Source of the DNA: Allygus modestus
Lineage: Eukaryota > Arthropoda > Insecta > Hemiptera > Cicadellidae
NCBI GenBank assembly: GCA_963675035.1
Contig: OY776111.1
Location: forward strand, 196,453,766 to 196,517,765
Direction of reading: 5' to 3'
DNA: 64,000 nucleotides
In this document: piece after piece, positions 27,931 to 39,557 of the stretch
How the letters are laid out: each line of letters opens with the position of its first letter
Numbering within the stretch: position 1 is the stretch's first letter
Position numbers and translations under genes: made by a program
Notes under the pieces: generated by a model
Told to the model about the DNA's origin: nothing
Databases searched by the model: none
Seen by the model: only the letters and a program-made list of their open reading frames with translations

Positions 27931-29368
27931 GTAAGTGATAATTTTCGTTTTGCTCACCATGTTTTCAGGATGCTTTGTGTTTTCAGGTTGCTTAGATGTT
28001 TCCAGGTGCTCTTTGCGGGTGAATATTTTGACCACCAGGGGTTTTTTTGTCTGTATATATTATTTGTAATATATATTCCTTACAGATAATTGTGTGGTGG
28101 TTCATCAGTGTTGTTGGAATTTTAGAGTTGTTTACATATCGGCTGTCTTGCGCTAATGTTTCCCCCCCTGTGTATTTTCTGTTACTGTTGTGATTTTGTG
28201 TTTGGTTGCTGTTTTTGAGTATTTCGGGAAAATGTATCATGCAAATTCATATATTTTTCACCAGTGGTTGCGGTTACAGTTTTGGCATGGGGTGTTGGTA
28301 TGTGTGGTGTCAAGTAGTACTTCCATTGCAGTGTTTGTGGTTTTAACTATGCAGATTGTGATTATCTGATGAGGTTATGAAACATTGCATTTTTGCTGTA
28401 CTTTGCACTTCTATACGTTTTACTTTGTGCTCTTTCGTGGTTAAGTAAAAAATTTACTACTTATAATAGCTATAGCATAAAGTACACAATGAGTACACCA
28501 TTTTATTTAAAAATTTGATTTACTAAAAATGCTAGTTTGTCAATGGGAGGAGGAGGTGTTGAAATGGGTGATGGTTTTGTTAGTAATGTGTGTAAAATTG
28601 CTGGGTAAGTGATTGGGTTATGGCAAGGGGTGGAAGAGGTGGAAGGGCTGACGGAGGCGATAGTTTTGAGTAATGGGTGACGGCGATGATGAGAGGTGAG
28701 GGCGGAGGTTTGAGGACGAGTCGTGGTGAGGACGGTGGCAGAAGTGGTAGGGTGAGTCGTGGTCAGGCGGGCAGCAGCGGTTGATGGGCGGCGAGTCAGG
28801 GGAGCAGCGGCGGTTGATGGGCAGCGAGTCGTGGGGGCAGCAGTGGTTGATGGGCGGCGAGTCAGGGGAGCAGCGGCGGTTGATGGGCGGCGAGTCGTGG
28901 GGGCAGCAGTGGTTGATGTGCGGCGAGTCGTGGTGATGGTAGGGCGAGTCGTGGTGAGGGTGGCGGTGCTCTGTGGAGGAAATCTGCTTTCCTCCACCAG
29001 ACATATAGTCTGGGGAATGCCTGTAGAACAAAAGATATTTCTAGAATTTTCCCAGCTTTAAACTTGTTGAAGTATTGATAATTTATTCATATTTTGAGGA
29101 CGATTAATACTTTTAGCTCTTACACTTGTTTCACTTCATACGGTATTTCTGCTAAGTCACTAATAACCTGATTCGTCGGTAGTACCGAATTCTTTAATAC
29201 AAAATTGTGTGAAACAATAAAGCTGCTGACATGCTCTACTATATCATGTAGTTTTAATGTCATTGCTAAAGAACATTAACTTTAGAGTTTAAAACACGTA
29301 TCCTACTACGTTACAACTCCTTGTATTCTTATACGTTTTTAAATAACATAAACCTATTTTTGTTTTAG
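27931..29368 (+). other. Predicted 5'-UTR intron with GC-rich minisatellite
   Basis: GTAAGT donor, TTTTGTTTTAG acceptor. The first half is T-rich. Between about 28745 and 28960 a 66-bp unit (GGTTGATGGGCGGCGAGTCA with variants) is repeated roughly three times and is open in several frames on both strands. Confidence 0.5.
28745..28960. repeat. GC-rich minisatellite, about 33/66-bp unit
   Basis: Alternating half-units ending GAGTCAGGGGAGCAGCGGCG and GAGTCGTGGGGGCAGCAGTG. The minus strand would read as a Thr/Pro/Ala-rich, mucin-like repeat (TTRRPSTAAAPLTRRPST); I treat it as non-coding because all frames are open and it lies in an intron. Confidence 0.7.
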
Positions 29369-29379
29369 AGCGTGCACTC

Positions 29380-29793
29380 ATGATGTCCTTATACGAATTA
29401 ACTAGAAAAACTATTCTGGAGGAGTTTCAACAGTTTAATGAACTAGTTGCAGTTATAAATAAACTCCCTTGTGAAATATATGAACAACTTGTCAACGAAC
29501 ATTGTATAAATTGTATGAGCTCCTTGATCTGTTATTACAAACGAGAAGACGTTCAGATATGTCGTAGATGTTTTAATAATAGTGTAGCTGATATTGACAA
29601 CTATGAACGAGTGGTTCGATTCGAGTCATCTCAGAAGACTTCAAATTGCATTAACAAAAAATACAATTGTTCAAGATGTGGTTGTTCTTTTATCGAACAG
29701 AATGAAATTACACCAGGCTGTGGATGTTCGGTAAAGTCAGCAGCTCTACAGTTAGCTCTTATTGTTATCACGTCCAGTTATTCTCGAGAATGA
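29380..29793 (+). CDS. Cys-rich small protein (137 aa or 136 from the second Met)
   Basis: Two tandem ATGs follow a splice acceptor at 29368 by 11 nt. N-terminal MSLYELTRKT and a Leu-Pro motif (INKLPCEIYEQL) are followed by CxxC pairs (CINC, CRRC) and a second Cys cluster (CSRCGCSF...CGC). It probably folds round one or two zinc ions. N-terminal similarity to the 238-aa protein at 22687-23403 suggests an element-specific family. No recognised function; a transcriptional or ubiquitin-linked role is a guess only. Confidence 0.6.
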   Translation: MMSLYELTRKTILEEFQQFNELVAVINKLPCEIYEQLVNEHCINCMSSLICYYKREDVQICRRCFNNSVADIDNYERVVRFESSQKTSNCINKKYNCSRCGCSFIEQNEITPGCGCSVKSAALQLALIVITSSYSRE

Positions 29794-29976
29794 GTACAAT
29801 AACTGATGTGTAAATATTTGAGTATTTCGGAAGTCGAAAATGTATCATGCAAATTAATAACTGTGTTATGTTTCTTTAAAGTTATAAACATACACTACCT
29901 TCTTTTGGATTTTACCCGTTTTAAATACAAAATGTTATTTTTGTTCACTATGTGTTACAGAAAGAGTCATAAGAAG

Positions 29977-30291
29977 ATGTCTCTCGCTACTAAGTTGGAA
30001 GGACTTCAAAAGTCAATTACGCTACCTAGAGTTCCAGTGAAGGACTTGATTTTGGTAAACGGCTACCCTATAATTACGATCAGGCGGGTTGATACTAAAT
30101 TTGGCAAATCAATTGCCGCTGAGATAGAAATGCCAGATTCATCACAAGCAGTTGTGTATCTACCATCGAGGTTTGAAATTCAATTGACAGAAGACGACTT
30201 GATCGAAATCAGACAAGGCGGGTTTTATTTAAAATGTACAGGGACGACAGGTAGATCACCAGATGTGCTTGTTTTCAAGAGGGATTCTTGA
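29977..30291 (+). CDS. OB-fold-like candidate single-strand DNA-binding protein (104 aa)
   Basis: Start placed at MSLATKLEGL (29977), 16 nt after a good acceptor (TGTGTTACAG, ending 29960); the longer frame upstream is hydrophobic, intron-like sequence. The body reads as alternating strands: GYPIITIRRVDTKFGKSIAAEI, VVYLPSRFEIQLTEDDL and FYLKCTG. The RV-x-T-K/R-x-G followed by a Y/FLP-x-R-F block is a pattern of small OB-fold ssDNA-binding proteins found near insect transposons. With a protein-primed polymerase in the same element, an SSB would be expected for strand-displacement replication. Confidence in the fold is moderate, in the role lower. Confidence 0.55.
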   Translation: MSLATKLEGLQKSITLPRVPVKDLILVNGYPIITIRRVDTKFGKSIAAEIEMPDSSQAVVYLPSRFEIQLTEDDLIEIRQGGFYLKCTGTTGRSPDVLVFKRDS

Positions 30292-31448
30292 TCCCTACAC
30301 TGAGTTTCTGTAGTATTTTTGATTACTGTTGCTTTTTATAACACTAAATTCATTTTATCAACATTAACAACTTTGTCAATAGTTAGCTTATTATTCGTAT
30401 AATAATGGAAAAAAAAATACTTGTCAAATGTTTACGGGCCTTACAGCTAATGCAATATCTTACGGCCTCAGAACACGTCGTTTGTTATGTTCTGTTTCAA
30501 ATAATTTTAGAAATGCTTTAATTCACTTTGTATCATCAATTTGTAAAAACCTTATACTCTGTACTTGATGGAAAATTATTTGTCAGATGTTTAAGAGCTG
30601 CATATACATTGTTAAGAGCTTACGGGTCTTACAGCTAATGCAATATCTTACGGTCTCAGAACACGTAGTTTGTTATATTCTGTTTCAAATAATTTTAGAA
30701 ATGCTTTAATTCACTTTGTATCATAGATTTTTAAAAACCTTATACTCTGTACTTGATGGAAAATTATTTGTCAAATGTTTAAGAGCTGCATATACATTGT
30801 TAAGAGCTTACGGGTCTTACAGCTAATGCAATATCTTACGGTCTCAGAACACGTAGTTTGTTATATTCTGTTTCAAATAATTTTAGAAATGCTTTAATTC
30901 ACTTTGTATCATAGATTTTTAAAAACCTTATACTCTGTACTTGGTGGAAAATTATTTGTCAAATGTTTAAGAGCTGCATATACATTGTTAAGAGCTTACG
31001 GGTCTTACAGCTAATGCAATATCTTACGGTCTCAGAACACGTAGTTTGTTATATTCTGTTTCAAATAATTTTAGAAATGCTTTAATTCACTTTGTATCAT
31101 AGATTTTTAAAAACCTTATACTCTGTACTTGATGGAAAATTATTTGTCAAATGTGTAAGAGCTGCATATACATTGTTAAGAGCTTACGGGTCTTACAGCT
31201 AATGCAATATCTTACGGTCTCAGAACACGTCGTTTGTTATGTTCTGTTTCAAATAATTTTAGAAATGCTTTAATTCACTTTGTATCATCAATTTGTAAAA
31301 ACCTTATACTCTGTACTTGATGGAAAATTATTTGTCAAATGTTTAAGAGCTGCAGGTAAATATACATTGTTTCTAGTAAATTAGTTATTGTTTTTATTTT
31401 CCTTTTGCAAATGAAATAAGTGTTAACTGGTTTGTTTAAAGTCAATTA
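30292..31448. other. Right-end non-coding region with tandem array
   Basis: Nothing coding was recognised on either strand. It is dominated by the 188-bp repeats (30411-31356). Confidence 0.6.
30411..31356. repeat. 188-bp tandem repeat, about five copies
   Basis: The motif TTACAGCTAATGCAATATCT starts at 30441, 30629, 30817, 31005 and 31193: exactly 188 bp apart each time. Copies differ at only a few positions (for example ACACGTCG/ACACGTAG). The first unit lacks the AAGAGCTGCATATACATTG part. It is A/T-rich, inside the Polinton near its right terminus. Confidence 0.92.
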
Positions 31449-31607
31449 TTAAAAACTATCCTTACCAGTAATTTGAGCTGGACCGAATGCGGCGGGAGGT
31501 AATCGTGGGAGATCCAGCACGAGGCTTAGGGAATCCCTAAGCCCCTCGATTTCCTCCCTCGTCCTGGGGTGGGTGAGGTAGATTGTCAGGTAGTATCTCG
31601 CCTCCAT
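31449..31607 (-). CDS. Possible small protein or first coding exon (52 aa)
   Basis: An ORF with coding-like composition inside the right end of the element, starting MEARYYLTIYLTHPRTREEI and continuing with LRDSLSLVLDLPRLPP. Close to its end is a splice-donor-like GTAAGG, so it may be an exon of a longer transcript. I see no convincing TATA/TCAGT promoter. No family recognised. Confidence 0.35.
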   Translation of the reverse strand: MEARYYLTIYLTHPRTREEIEGLRDSLSLVLDLPRLPPAAFGPAQITGKDSF

Positions 31608-31879
31608 TGCAGTGGTGTGGATGCAGAACTACCTCTGGATGCATTTCTCTGAGCTTAAGTACCACAGTAGGCGTCGCCCAGTTAAAGTTTTGTTTTCATT
31701 TTTGTTTGTCATATAACTACGTTTCAGTCCCAAGAGGAAAAAACGAGACGTGAAATGCAGTGCTTAGACACTGACCACAGACAACAAGGAGTTGGGAGCG
31801 ATCCAAGCCAAACATTGTAGCAATTGACATTTAGTGGACTACATTCCACCAGGTCCGGGTTTGCACGACTGGCTTCTCG

Positions 31880-31994
31880 CCAGGACTCCCACGCAGTTAC
31901 ATAAGACGGTCCCCATGCATCTCAGATCTGCACTTTCTGCTTCTAGCATTATGCTAATTAGGTCACGTGGTAACTAAAGGTCGTTTATACTACT
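31880..31994 (-). repeat. Right terminal inverted repeat of the Polinton
   Basis: Complement of the left end: ...GGTCGTTTATACTACT at 31994, with the match running inward to the CCAGGACTCCC block near 31880. It lacks the 8-bp insertion of the left copy. Confidence 0.9.
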
Positions 31995-32000
31995 TATATA
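31995..32000. repeat. Right copy of the 6-bp target-site duplication (TATATA)
   Basis: Matches 12402-12407. Confidence 0.75.
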
Positions 32001-32814
32001 TATGTATAGTGGTGGCTTGTAGATGTAACCCCTACAAACCACTAGTTAAATATAAATATACATGTAATACAATTTTAACAATCAAATGATACCATAATTG
32101 GATAATTGAACGAAGTGAAAGTATCATTATACACAACTTTACTGCTTAGACTGGTAAGAGAATCAACTCAACTGGCGTGTCTGTCTCGAGAATGCCTCCA
32201 CAGTTAAACTTAAAATTTTCCAGAAAAACTTAACAGGTCAAAATCTCGGACAAGTTCGTTATTCAGATAATTTCGTTCAGTATTAATCAAATTATCTTAA
32301 AACCAAATTTATTTTTTTCTCCATAAGAATAACATTGGAAGCCATTTTAGTGGTACTTGAATCGTTAAAATTTAGCCGACGTCTATGTTTCAACCACAGA
32401 GTAACAATAGTTAGTTTACTAGAGTATACATTGTTATACTGGATAACAAAAGTTTTTTTACCAACAAAAAAAACACAAGAGAGATAAATCGAAGTATATT
32501 TTTAAGTTGTGAGCATAACGGTGGCAGACGACAGACGACGCGTGTGGCAGGTCGAAAAACTCAAAATAATTTTTTGATGACTGTAGATACTAAGATGTTA
32601 AATTAACTTATAAATTAGTTTGTTTTATTACATTTTCTTAGACAATTGGTAATATTGTGATTGTCATGTGTAAAAAGTATACAAAGCCTCAATTTGTCTT
32701 GAAAGCGTTGATGAAGTTAGTCACAGTAAGCGAACAACCTTAAAATTTATTTTGTAGGACAATTATTTGCTAGGTTATATTTTCACTAAATTAATAATAA
32801 AAATTGTCTACATT

Positions 32815-34220
32815 ACCTAAAATACATTACCAGTAATGTAGTAGGTAACCACAATAAAAGCTATGGATTATTCTAACCAAACAGATTTTTCGGAAGGTTA
32901 TCTTGAATGATTTGACATAGCCTAGGGTGGATTACAGTAAGAGTAAGCCAACATTAAACTGTTAATACAACTTTTGTAAAATACTTTAAACACATTACCA
33001 GGAATGTTGTAGCGAACCAAAATAAAAGCTTTAAACTACTCTAAACAAACTAAGCCTTTTATACAGGTTATCTGAAATGATTTGACACATCCTAGGTTTG
33101 GATTGCAGTGAGCTGTTTTCATCATAAACTTGGACCTATGGCTATAAAATTTAGGCCTATACACATAAGCTACTTGCCATTTTAGAAGTTTCATGTACGG
33201 TCTTGGACCAACCCATGTTTATAGAATTTAATTTCCTGATAGCCCAGGCTATTTCAACAATATATTGAAATATCATTTTGTAAAATACAACTGTTGTTAA
33301 ATACTTTAAACATTACCAGGAATGTTGTAGCGAACCAAAACAAAAGCTTTAAACTATTCTAACCAAACTAAGCCTTTTATACAGGTTATCTGAAATGATT
33401 TGACATATCCTAGGTTTGGATTATACTGAGCTGTTTTAATCATAAACTTGGACCTATGGCTATAAAATATAGGCCTATACACTTAGGCCACTTGCCATTT
33501 TAGAAGTTTCATGTACGGTCTTGGACCAACCCATGTTTATAGAATTTTATTTAATGACAGCCTAGGCTATTGAAACAATATATTGAAATATCATTTTGTA
33601 AAATACAACTGTTGTAAAATACTTTAAACACATTACCAGGAATGTTGTTGCGAACCAAAACAAAAGCTTTAAACTATTCTAACCAAACTAAGCCTTTTGT
33701 ACAGGTTATCTGAAATGATTTAACATCTCCTAGGTTTGGATTATATTGAGCTGTTTTCATCATAAACTTGGACCTATGACTATAAAATGTAGGCATATAC
33801 ACTTAGGCTACTTGTCATTTTAGAAGTTTCATGTACGGACTTGGACCAACCCATGTTTATAGAATTTAATTTCCTGATAGCCCAGGCTATTTCAACAATA
33901 TATTGAAATATCATTTTGTAAAATACAACTGTTGTTAAATACTTTAAACATTACCAGGAATGTTGTAGCGAACCAAAACAAAAGCTTTAAACTATTCTAA
34001 CCAAACTAAGCCTTTTGTACAGGTTATCTGAAATGATTTAACATCTCCTAGGTTTGGATTATATTGAGCTGTTTTCATCATAAACTTGGACCTGTGACTA
34101 TAAAATGTAGGCATATACACTTAGGCTACTTGTCATTTTAGAAGTTTCATGTACGGACTTGGGCCAACCCATATTTATAGCATTTAATTTCATGATAGCC
34201 TAGGCTATTGAAACAATACA
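32815..34220. repeat. About 319-bp tandem repeat, four copies plus a diverged fragment
   Basis: The block ACCAGGAATGTTGTAGCGAA recurs near 33000, 33319, 33639 and 33957. Each unit holds CTAAGCCTTTTATACAGGTT and AACTTGGACCTATGGCTATA. A fragment at 32815-32960 is more diverged. No coding capacity. It lies outside the Polinton, in the LGR intron. Confidence 0.9.
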
Positions 34221-34556
34221 TTGAAATCTAATTTTGTTATCTAAATAACTGGACCTGACGACTTATTGTTAATCCTGAAGGATGTTTTGACTTGGCCTAT
34301 AGAAATTGTTAACATTAGTTCATATAGGAAACTCGCTGTTCTCTTAAAAGTTAAAGTAACCACACTGCTAGTCACTGCTTAGCCCAAAATGCTCTGTTTG
34401 TTCTAAGATAACGCACCCATGCCAATCCTAACAACAAACCATGCCTGAAATATTCAATTTATTTAAAAAATAAATAAATTTACGTATTTATACAACATTT
34501 ACTTTGATAAAAACAAATGGTAAATGTATGTATGTTTTTCTACGGATGAAATGTTA

Positions 34557-34628
34557 GGTTGGCGGCGGGATCCGAACCTGCGACCTTTCGCTCCGAGAGC
34601 CAGTGCGATACCTCTCAGCTACCGCGAT
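34557..34628 (-). repeat. tRNA-like sequence (SINE head or tRNA pseudogene)
   Basis: On the minus strand it has an A-box (TAGCTGAGAGG) and a B-box (GGTTCGGATCC) about 35 bp apart. The flanks do not pair into a 7-bp acceptor stem, so it is unlikely to be a working tRNA. The setting (A/T-rich, intron) suits a tRNA-derived SINE or relic. Confidence 0.5.
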
Positions 34629-34629
34629 A

Positions 34630-37600
34630 ATTGATACTTAGAGAAGTGATTAAAAGTATAGCTATATAGACATAAAATCCGGATTCTGGTGGCAGTTAAT
34701 GATAACGGAATGTATTCTGATGATGTTACTCAAATCAGATATTGAATTTTTTATGAGACTCGATTTAAGTTTGATCATGTGTTTCAATTATCCTTATACG
34801 CGAGGAATGAGCGTACACCTAGTATATTATGTACTACCTGAAATCTGTCGAAAACGCGATCAGCATTAATAATCTATATTCCGAATGGTTTCCTTATCTC
34901 TCTTTGTTTCAAAAACTTTGTCCATAACGATATTTTTTCTCAAACCGGTAAATGATTGCTGACTCTAATCGCTTAAACATTTCCAAACCAACAAACACAT
35001 TTTACATCTTACCCATTAAAAAGTATTATAATTGTTATATATTTCTTATTTATATTTTTTATACAGTGAAAAGCATATCCAGTCAAATTAAGGAGTCATA
35101 GATAATTTGTTTGTAAAAATACTAAAATAAAACTGTATACACAATTGTAATGATTGATTGGTGTACCTGGTAATGTAACCGTTTGTAACCAAACACTTAT
35201 TCAGCTCAGTTAAAATGTTTGTAATTTGTTAACAATAAATATGAAATATTGACGTTAACAAGTTTTAATATAAAATGATATAGTTAAAGTTCTTTTTCTT
35301 CTAAAGATAAGTTGAGTCAGATGTAAAATCGAGACAAAAATGATTAAAAAGTAGAACTTCAGCTCTGATTTCATTAAAAGCATAAATCACATAATCTTAA
35401 ATCAATATAGTAAAAAGGACATTAACTTGTTTGTTTTTCCCCATTGAAAGGATTACGAATATATGAAAGGTTAGCAAATGTTATAATTAATTATTAGTCT
35501 ACACCTATACTGTATGTGTTCATTGCATGTATTTTCCTTGTTCTGTATTGATAATGTCAGAGATTTCTATCCATGATATAAAAAGTAAATTGATAATTGG
35601 TGTGTACTTTATAATTCAGTTCCTTTGATTTTCATTATAAATCTGAGCTTTCAACAAAACCGTTCCGTGACTTCTCATTGCATAAAGAGCTTCGAATAAT
35701 CAAAGGTGTCTTTGTCTTTCCCAAATTATAGGTATTTCAATTAAATACATTTTGTCAATTACTTTTCAGCTTTGAATATTTCAAAACTTCAAACTGAGTT
35801 TATCACGTTAATAAATGTTTAGTGAATACATTTTTTTATCTAAAAACAATACGTCTATTTAAGTAGCATGAATAACCTGATTGTCATTGAAATATGTTAT
35901 ACTTCTAAATGTTTTCATCAGTAGAAAAAAATAAAAGGTGTTAGTTTATAATTTTTGATTTATAAAACAGTATAATTTAATATTATACAGGAACAACAAA
36001 AGCGGTGTCTCATATAATCGTGAGTAATAACGGTTGTCTTTTAATCTGTAAACATGTGATACAACCTTGCCTGTTTGACAGTATGACTCATAGGGGCATA
36101 TGTAAAAAGTCGGTTAAAACGGGCAGTGTTAAATCCCAATTTTTTCATCTTCTAGGGTTGTGATACTACTTTAAGTAAAGTGATCTAATGTTGTAATAAC
36201 ATATTTTTCTTAGATTAGATATTTGTTATTTAATCCAAATTTGTCTCCAAAAACTCGTAACATTTACTGCCGCAACATACGTGATATTTAATGACTAAAG
36301 TTTAAGAGTCAATCAGTTAAGAGTCTACGAAATCTCAATTATTTTCAAAATAAGAAAACCGACAATATAGATTAGTAACACGTGTTAAAACAATAGCGCT
36401 GCTAATATAATCACCATTTTAACAAATCCTGGAAATGTAGTGTATTCAGTTTTACTCGAGGTTAACGCAGTATTATTAAACATCACGCAGTAAAATTATC
36501 ATGATATGAATCCTATTATTTTTATATTCTATTTAACTATAAACAAGAGGAGTTCAAAAATTAATTATTAAAACTATATAAACAAATATATAGTTTAGTA
36601 CAATTTAAATTAATTATTTATTTTGTAAGATGAAATTCAGATAAAATATATATATAAGATCATAAAGGACTCTGGAGGAGTGATGACAATAAACCGTTGC
36701 AGTTGTCGTGGATCCGTCAACCCTCCAACAAGCGGGGAAAGCTATGGCCTTCGTTACCAATACCTAGACCGTAGAAATAGCTAGAAAGGTCGGTATATCA
36801 ATCCATGAAATAGAATAATAAATAAACCGTAAAATCGTATTTTTTATTCCTTGAACTTAAAACACATTAGCTTAAAGTGCGTTAAAACAATTAAAAGGAC
36901 TAGTTATGTTTGTTTTCCTCTTAAACTATAACTTTTATTAAATTTCCAAGGACATTTAAGATGGAATTTTAACTCTTTCAAAGTTAGATAAACTGAGGTT
37001 TAATTTAATTACTCATAAAACACAGATCGAACAATAATTATTTTCCATAAAGGCAATTATAAAAGCGCAACTTGGATTTAAATGATCAGTATTGGAATTT
37101 TTTATATTTAGGGAAACGGGATAGAATGGTTAAACAATGTGTTACTATAACATTAAATACAATCCTATCTGATGGCGAGTTGAATGCTCTCATTAGGTAT
37201 TTGGTCACACAATCCTAGAAACCTCCATGTTCGTAACTAATCATTGGTTCAATCCCAAAACAAGGTATATTAGTATCGACAAAAAATGTATAACATAGCA
37301 GTTCAAGCAACTAATTATTGAAATACAATTTTGTAAAGCAAGAATGCTGACGATGGTCCTGTCTGTTGCTATGTAGCAGAACAGGTAAAAGCCATGGAAC
37401 TAGACATCACTTAAGCAAGATTAAAAAAGTTTTGATTGACGACTAAGGAAAATGTCAGTAAAAGGTTACACGCGTTAGAATAAATTAAATAAACTAAAAT
37501 TTGTTAACATACCACTAAAATACCTCATCATTTTCCTATAATTAATTAGATATGCTAGACACAATTTTACTGTACAAATGCAAAATCATTGAGTGTTAAG

Positions 37601-37959
37601 TATTTAGAAGTAAATCTGTGTGTTATCGATCATACGTTTTTAATGTGTAACAAAAAAGAAGTACTCAGATACGATCTAGATGAACTGATTTTAACTAAAT
37701 AAATGTATTTGATTTAATTCATAACTTACCAGCAAGGTTTGCTGACGTTTACGATTTATCATCAAATACAATTTGTAAATTGTATATATTAATGTGTAAT
37801 ATGAAATATTTTTGTTTTGATTTGTTTGGTAGTCATTGTATACCGCCTCTGGGTGTTCCCTCTTTTGTTACCTTCTGGTTAATGATCCAGAATCTTAGGA
37901 GTTGTGAGTTATTTCCTGTCGTTTATTTTAATGTTATGTATATTATATTATCATGTTAT

Positions 37960-38005
<46 letters not shown>

Positions 38006-38287
38006 TGCTTTTAATATCTGTTCTTGCATTTTAACTGAGTTGTTATATAAGCAGCTGTTTTGTATGAGATTTACTAAAACATATTCCCTAAGCAACAATT
38101 TTCGAACATAAAATAAACTTGAGGATATGCATGGCTCTAAATAATAAATAAATCGATGTAATATCGAAATAATAAATATTTTCTAATACTAAACTATACT
38201 TCAATTTAAGTTACGTTTGTATAAAAACACTACAAGGAATAAATATACTTGCCTTATTGTTTAACGGACTACAAATTTTGCACTTAC
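34630..38287. other. Intron of the LGR gene, right part
   Basis: A/T-rich. One (TA)n microsatellite at about 37961-38002. I see no exon-like or transposon sequence otherwise. Confidence 0.5.
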
Positions 38288-38362
38288 ATTGTTTGAAGAC
38301 TCGTAAGGTTAGAAAACACTCCTACTTCGATCTCTGTCAGCTGATGGACATCCGTCATGGAA
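38288..38362 (-). CDS. Lgr1: LGR-type receptor, LRR exon 3 (75 bp)
   Basis: Acceptor TTATTAG, donor GTAAGT. In phase 2 it reads SMTDVHQLTEIEVGVFSNLT then SLQT. The V-F-S-N-L core is the standard LRR x-x-F-x-x-L position and closely resembles the third LRR exon of FSHR-type receptors. Both ends are phase 2. The donor of this exon opens the 28.8 kb intron that holds the Polinton. Confidence 0.8.
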
Positions 38363-39482
38363 CTAATAATATACCACAATTATTTAGCATCTGGAAATGA
38401 AGGATAAATACACCTTATTGTATTTATCATTTAAAAGCTAATCCAGTTTGTCGAATTCAAGCAAATCTTTGTTACCTCTGGGATTACCCAGCTTATATAC
38501 GCTTATATTAGTTTATATTGTGATGCTATTCCAAAATTTAGCTTGACACAGCTGTTCTTACATCTGTACTGTGTTTTGTTATCATCAACAGCTGCTGTTA
38601 AATAACTTTGCATTACATTAATATATATCCTCCCATAAGATAACATTGGAACTTTGAAAACCCCAGTGGGGAGAGCCCTAAAGGTGCATGTTTTTAAAAC
38701 CCCCACAAAGACGTTTGTGTGTTTCTCAAATAACACATAAAACTTGGTTTAAGACAGTAGTTTCGCGAATAACCTGTTTATAAAAATCACCTTTTTTGTT
38801 TAATAAGATGATGATGAACATAGCATGAAAGGACAATACTTTAATAGTTATATTATTGAACATAATATTTTTTAAACCGATTAAACAAAATGTTAAACAC
38901 AAGGTTAAAAATCGCAAATATTGTGTGACTGGTTGGATACCTATTAAATTATGAATATACTGGAATGGTTCTTGAAATTTAAACTACAGTATTTCAAATA
39001 TCACGTAGATAAAATTTAGTATTTGTCTTGAGTAGCTAATATAAAACAAAATGAAAAACTAACACAGTAAAAACTCGTTTATTTAACTAAATTAACAAAA
39101 CAACGCCGGTCTCCCAGGTTTCCCTCTCTGAGAAACGCGTCGCCAAAGGCGGCACTCCGTAACCTACAAGGTACGGTTTACAAGCCTTTGTTGGTTATTC
39201 ACTTAATTCCTGAAATTCGTCCTCTGAACTGCAGGGGACGAAAATAAATGAATACTGAACGTTTTCATTAGCTAACAAGTTCATTAAATTGTGACATTAT
39301 TAGCTAACAAGGTCATTTCCTTATTCATTACCGTCATACAAATTTCTCAGGAGTACTTATAGGTTAGAAAATACAATCTATTCTTCATATACAGGCAGGT
39401 TTTCACCTATGCGATACAAAATTATAAGCTAAGCTCAAAATTACACTATAATTTGTACATAGGTAGCATTGACACTACTTAC
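38363..39482. other. Intron of the LGR gene
   Basis: Short intron of about 1.1 kb. It includes a fragment with CTCCCATAAGATAACATTGG (about 38630) from the fold-back family. Nothing else noted. Confidence 0.5.
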
Positions 39483-39557
39483 AAGTCTGTGAGCGTGGAG
39501 GAGATGCGCTGTAGCGAGTCAGAGGCGAGCCTCGTGATACCTGCCTCCGTGACTGTC
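39483..39557 (-). CDS. Lgr1: LGR-type receptor, LRR exon 2 (75 bp)
   Basis: Acceptor GTTTGTTGCAG, donor GTAAGT. In phase 2 it reads LTVTEAGITRLASDSLQRIS with STLTD, the LRR pattern x-L-x-V-x-x-x-x-I-x-x-L. The exon is GC-rich against an A/T-rich intron. Both ends are phase 2, joining the LRRNT exon at 44453. Confidence 0.78.

Larger units (their letters stand above)
12408..31994. mobile_element. Complete Polinton/Maverick element, 19.6 kb
   Basis: A self-synthesising, virus-like DNA transposon. It has inverted terminal repeats, a 6-bp target duplication, and the diagnostic core: protein-primed-type DNA polymerase B, retroviral-like integrase, FtsK/HerA packaging ATPase, adenain-type protease, double-jelly-roll major capsid and penton-like minor capsid proteins. 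Structural genes and both left-end cargo genes are on the minus strand; ATPase, integrase and three unknowns are on the plus strand; polymerase is minus; a two-ORF unit at the right is plus. Intact long ORFs imply a recent insertion. It lies in the 28.8 kb intron of the LGR gene. Its own base composition is more GC-rich than the surrounding intron. Confidence 0.95.

Noticed and set aside
28503..28997. Minus-strand Thr/Pro-rich mucin-like ORF (164 aa)
   Set aside because: Made by a GC-rich minisatellite in which several frames on both strands are open; it lies in the predicted 5'-UTR intron.
29806..29976. Longer N-terminus for the OB-fold protein
   Set aside because: Hydrophobic, intron-like sequence ending in a splice acceptor; start placed at 29977.
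30411..31356. CRISPR-like array
   Set aside because: Direct 188-bp tandem repeats without unique spacers, in a eukaryotic transposon.
34557..34628. Functional tRNA gene
   Set aside because: A- and B-boxes present but no acceptor-stem pairing.
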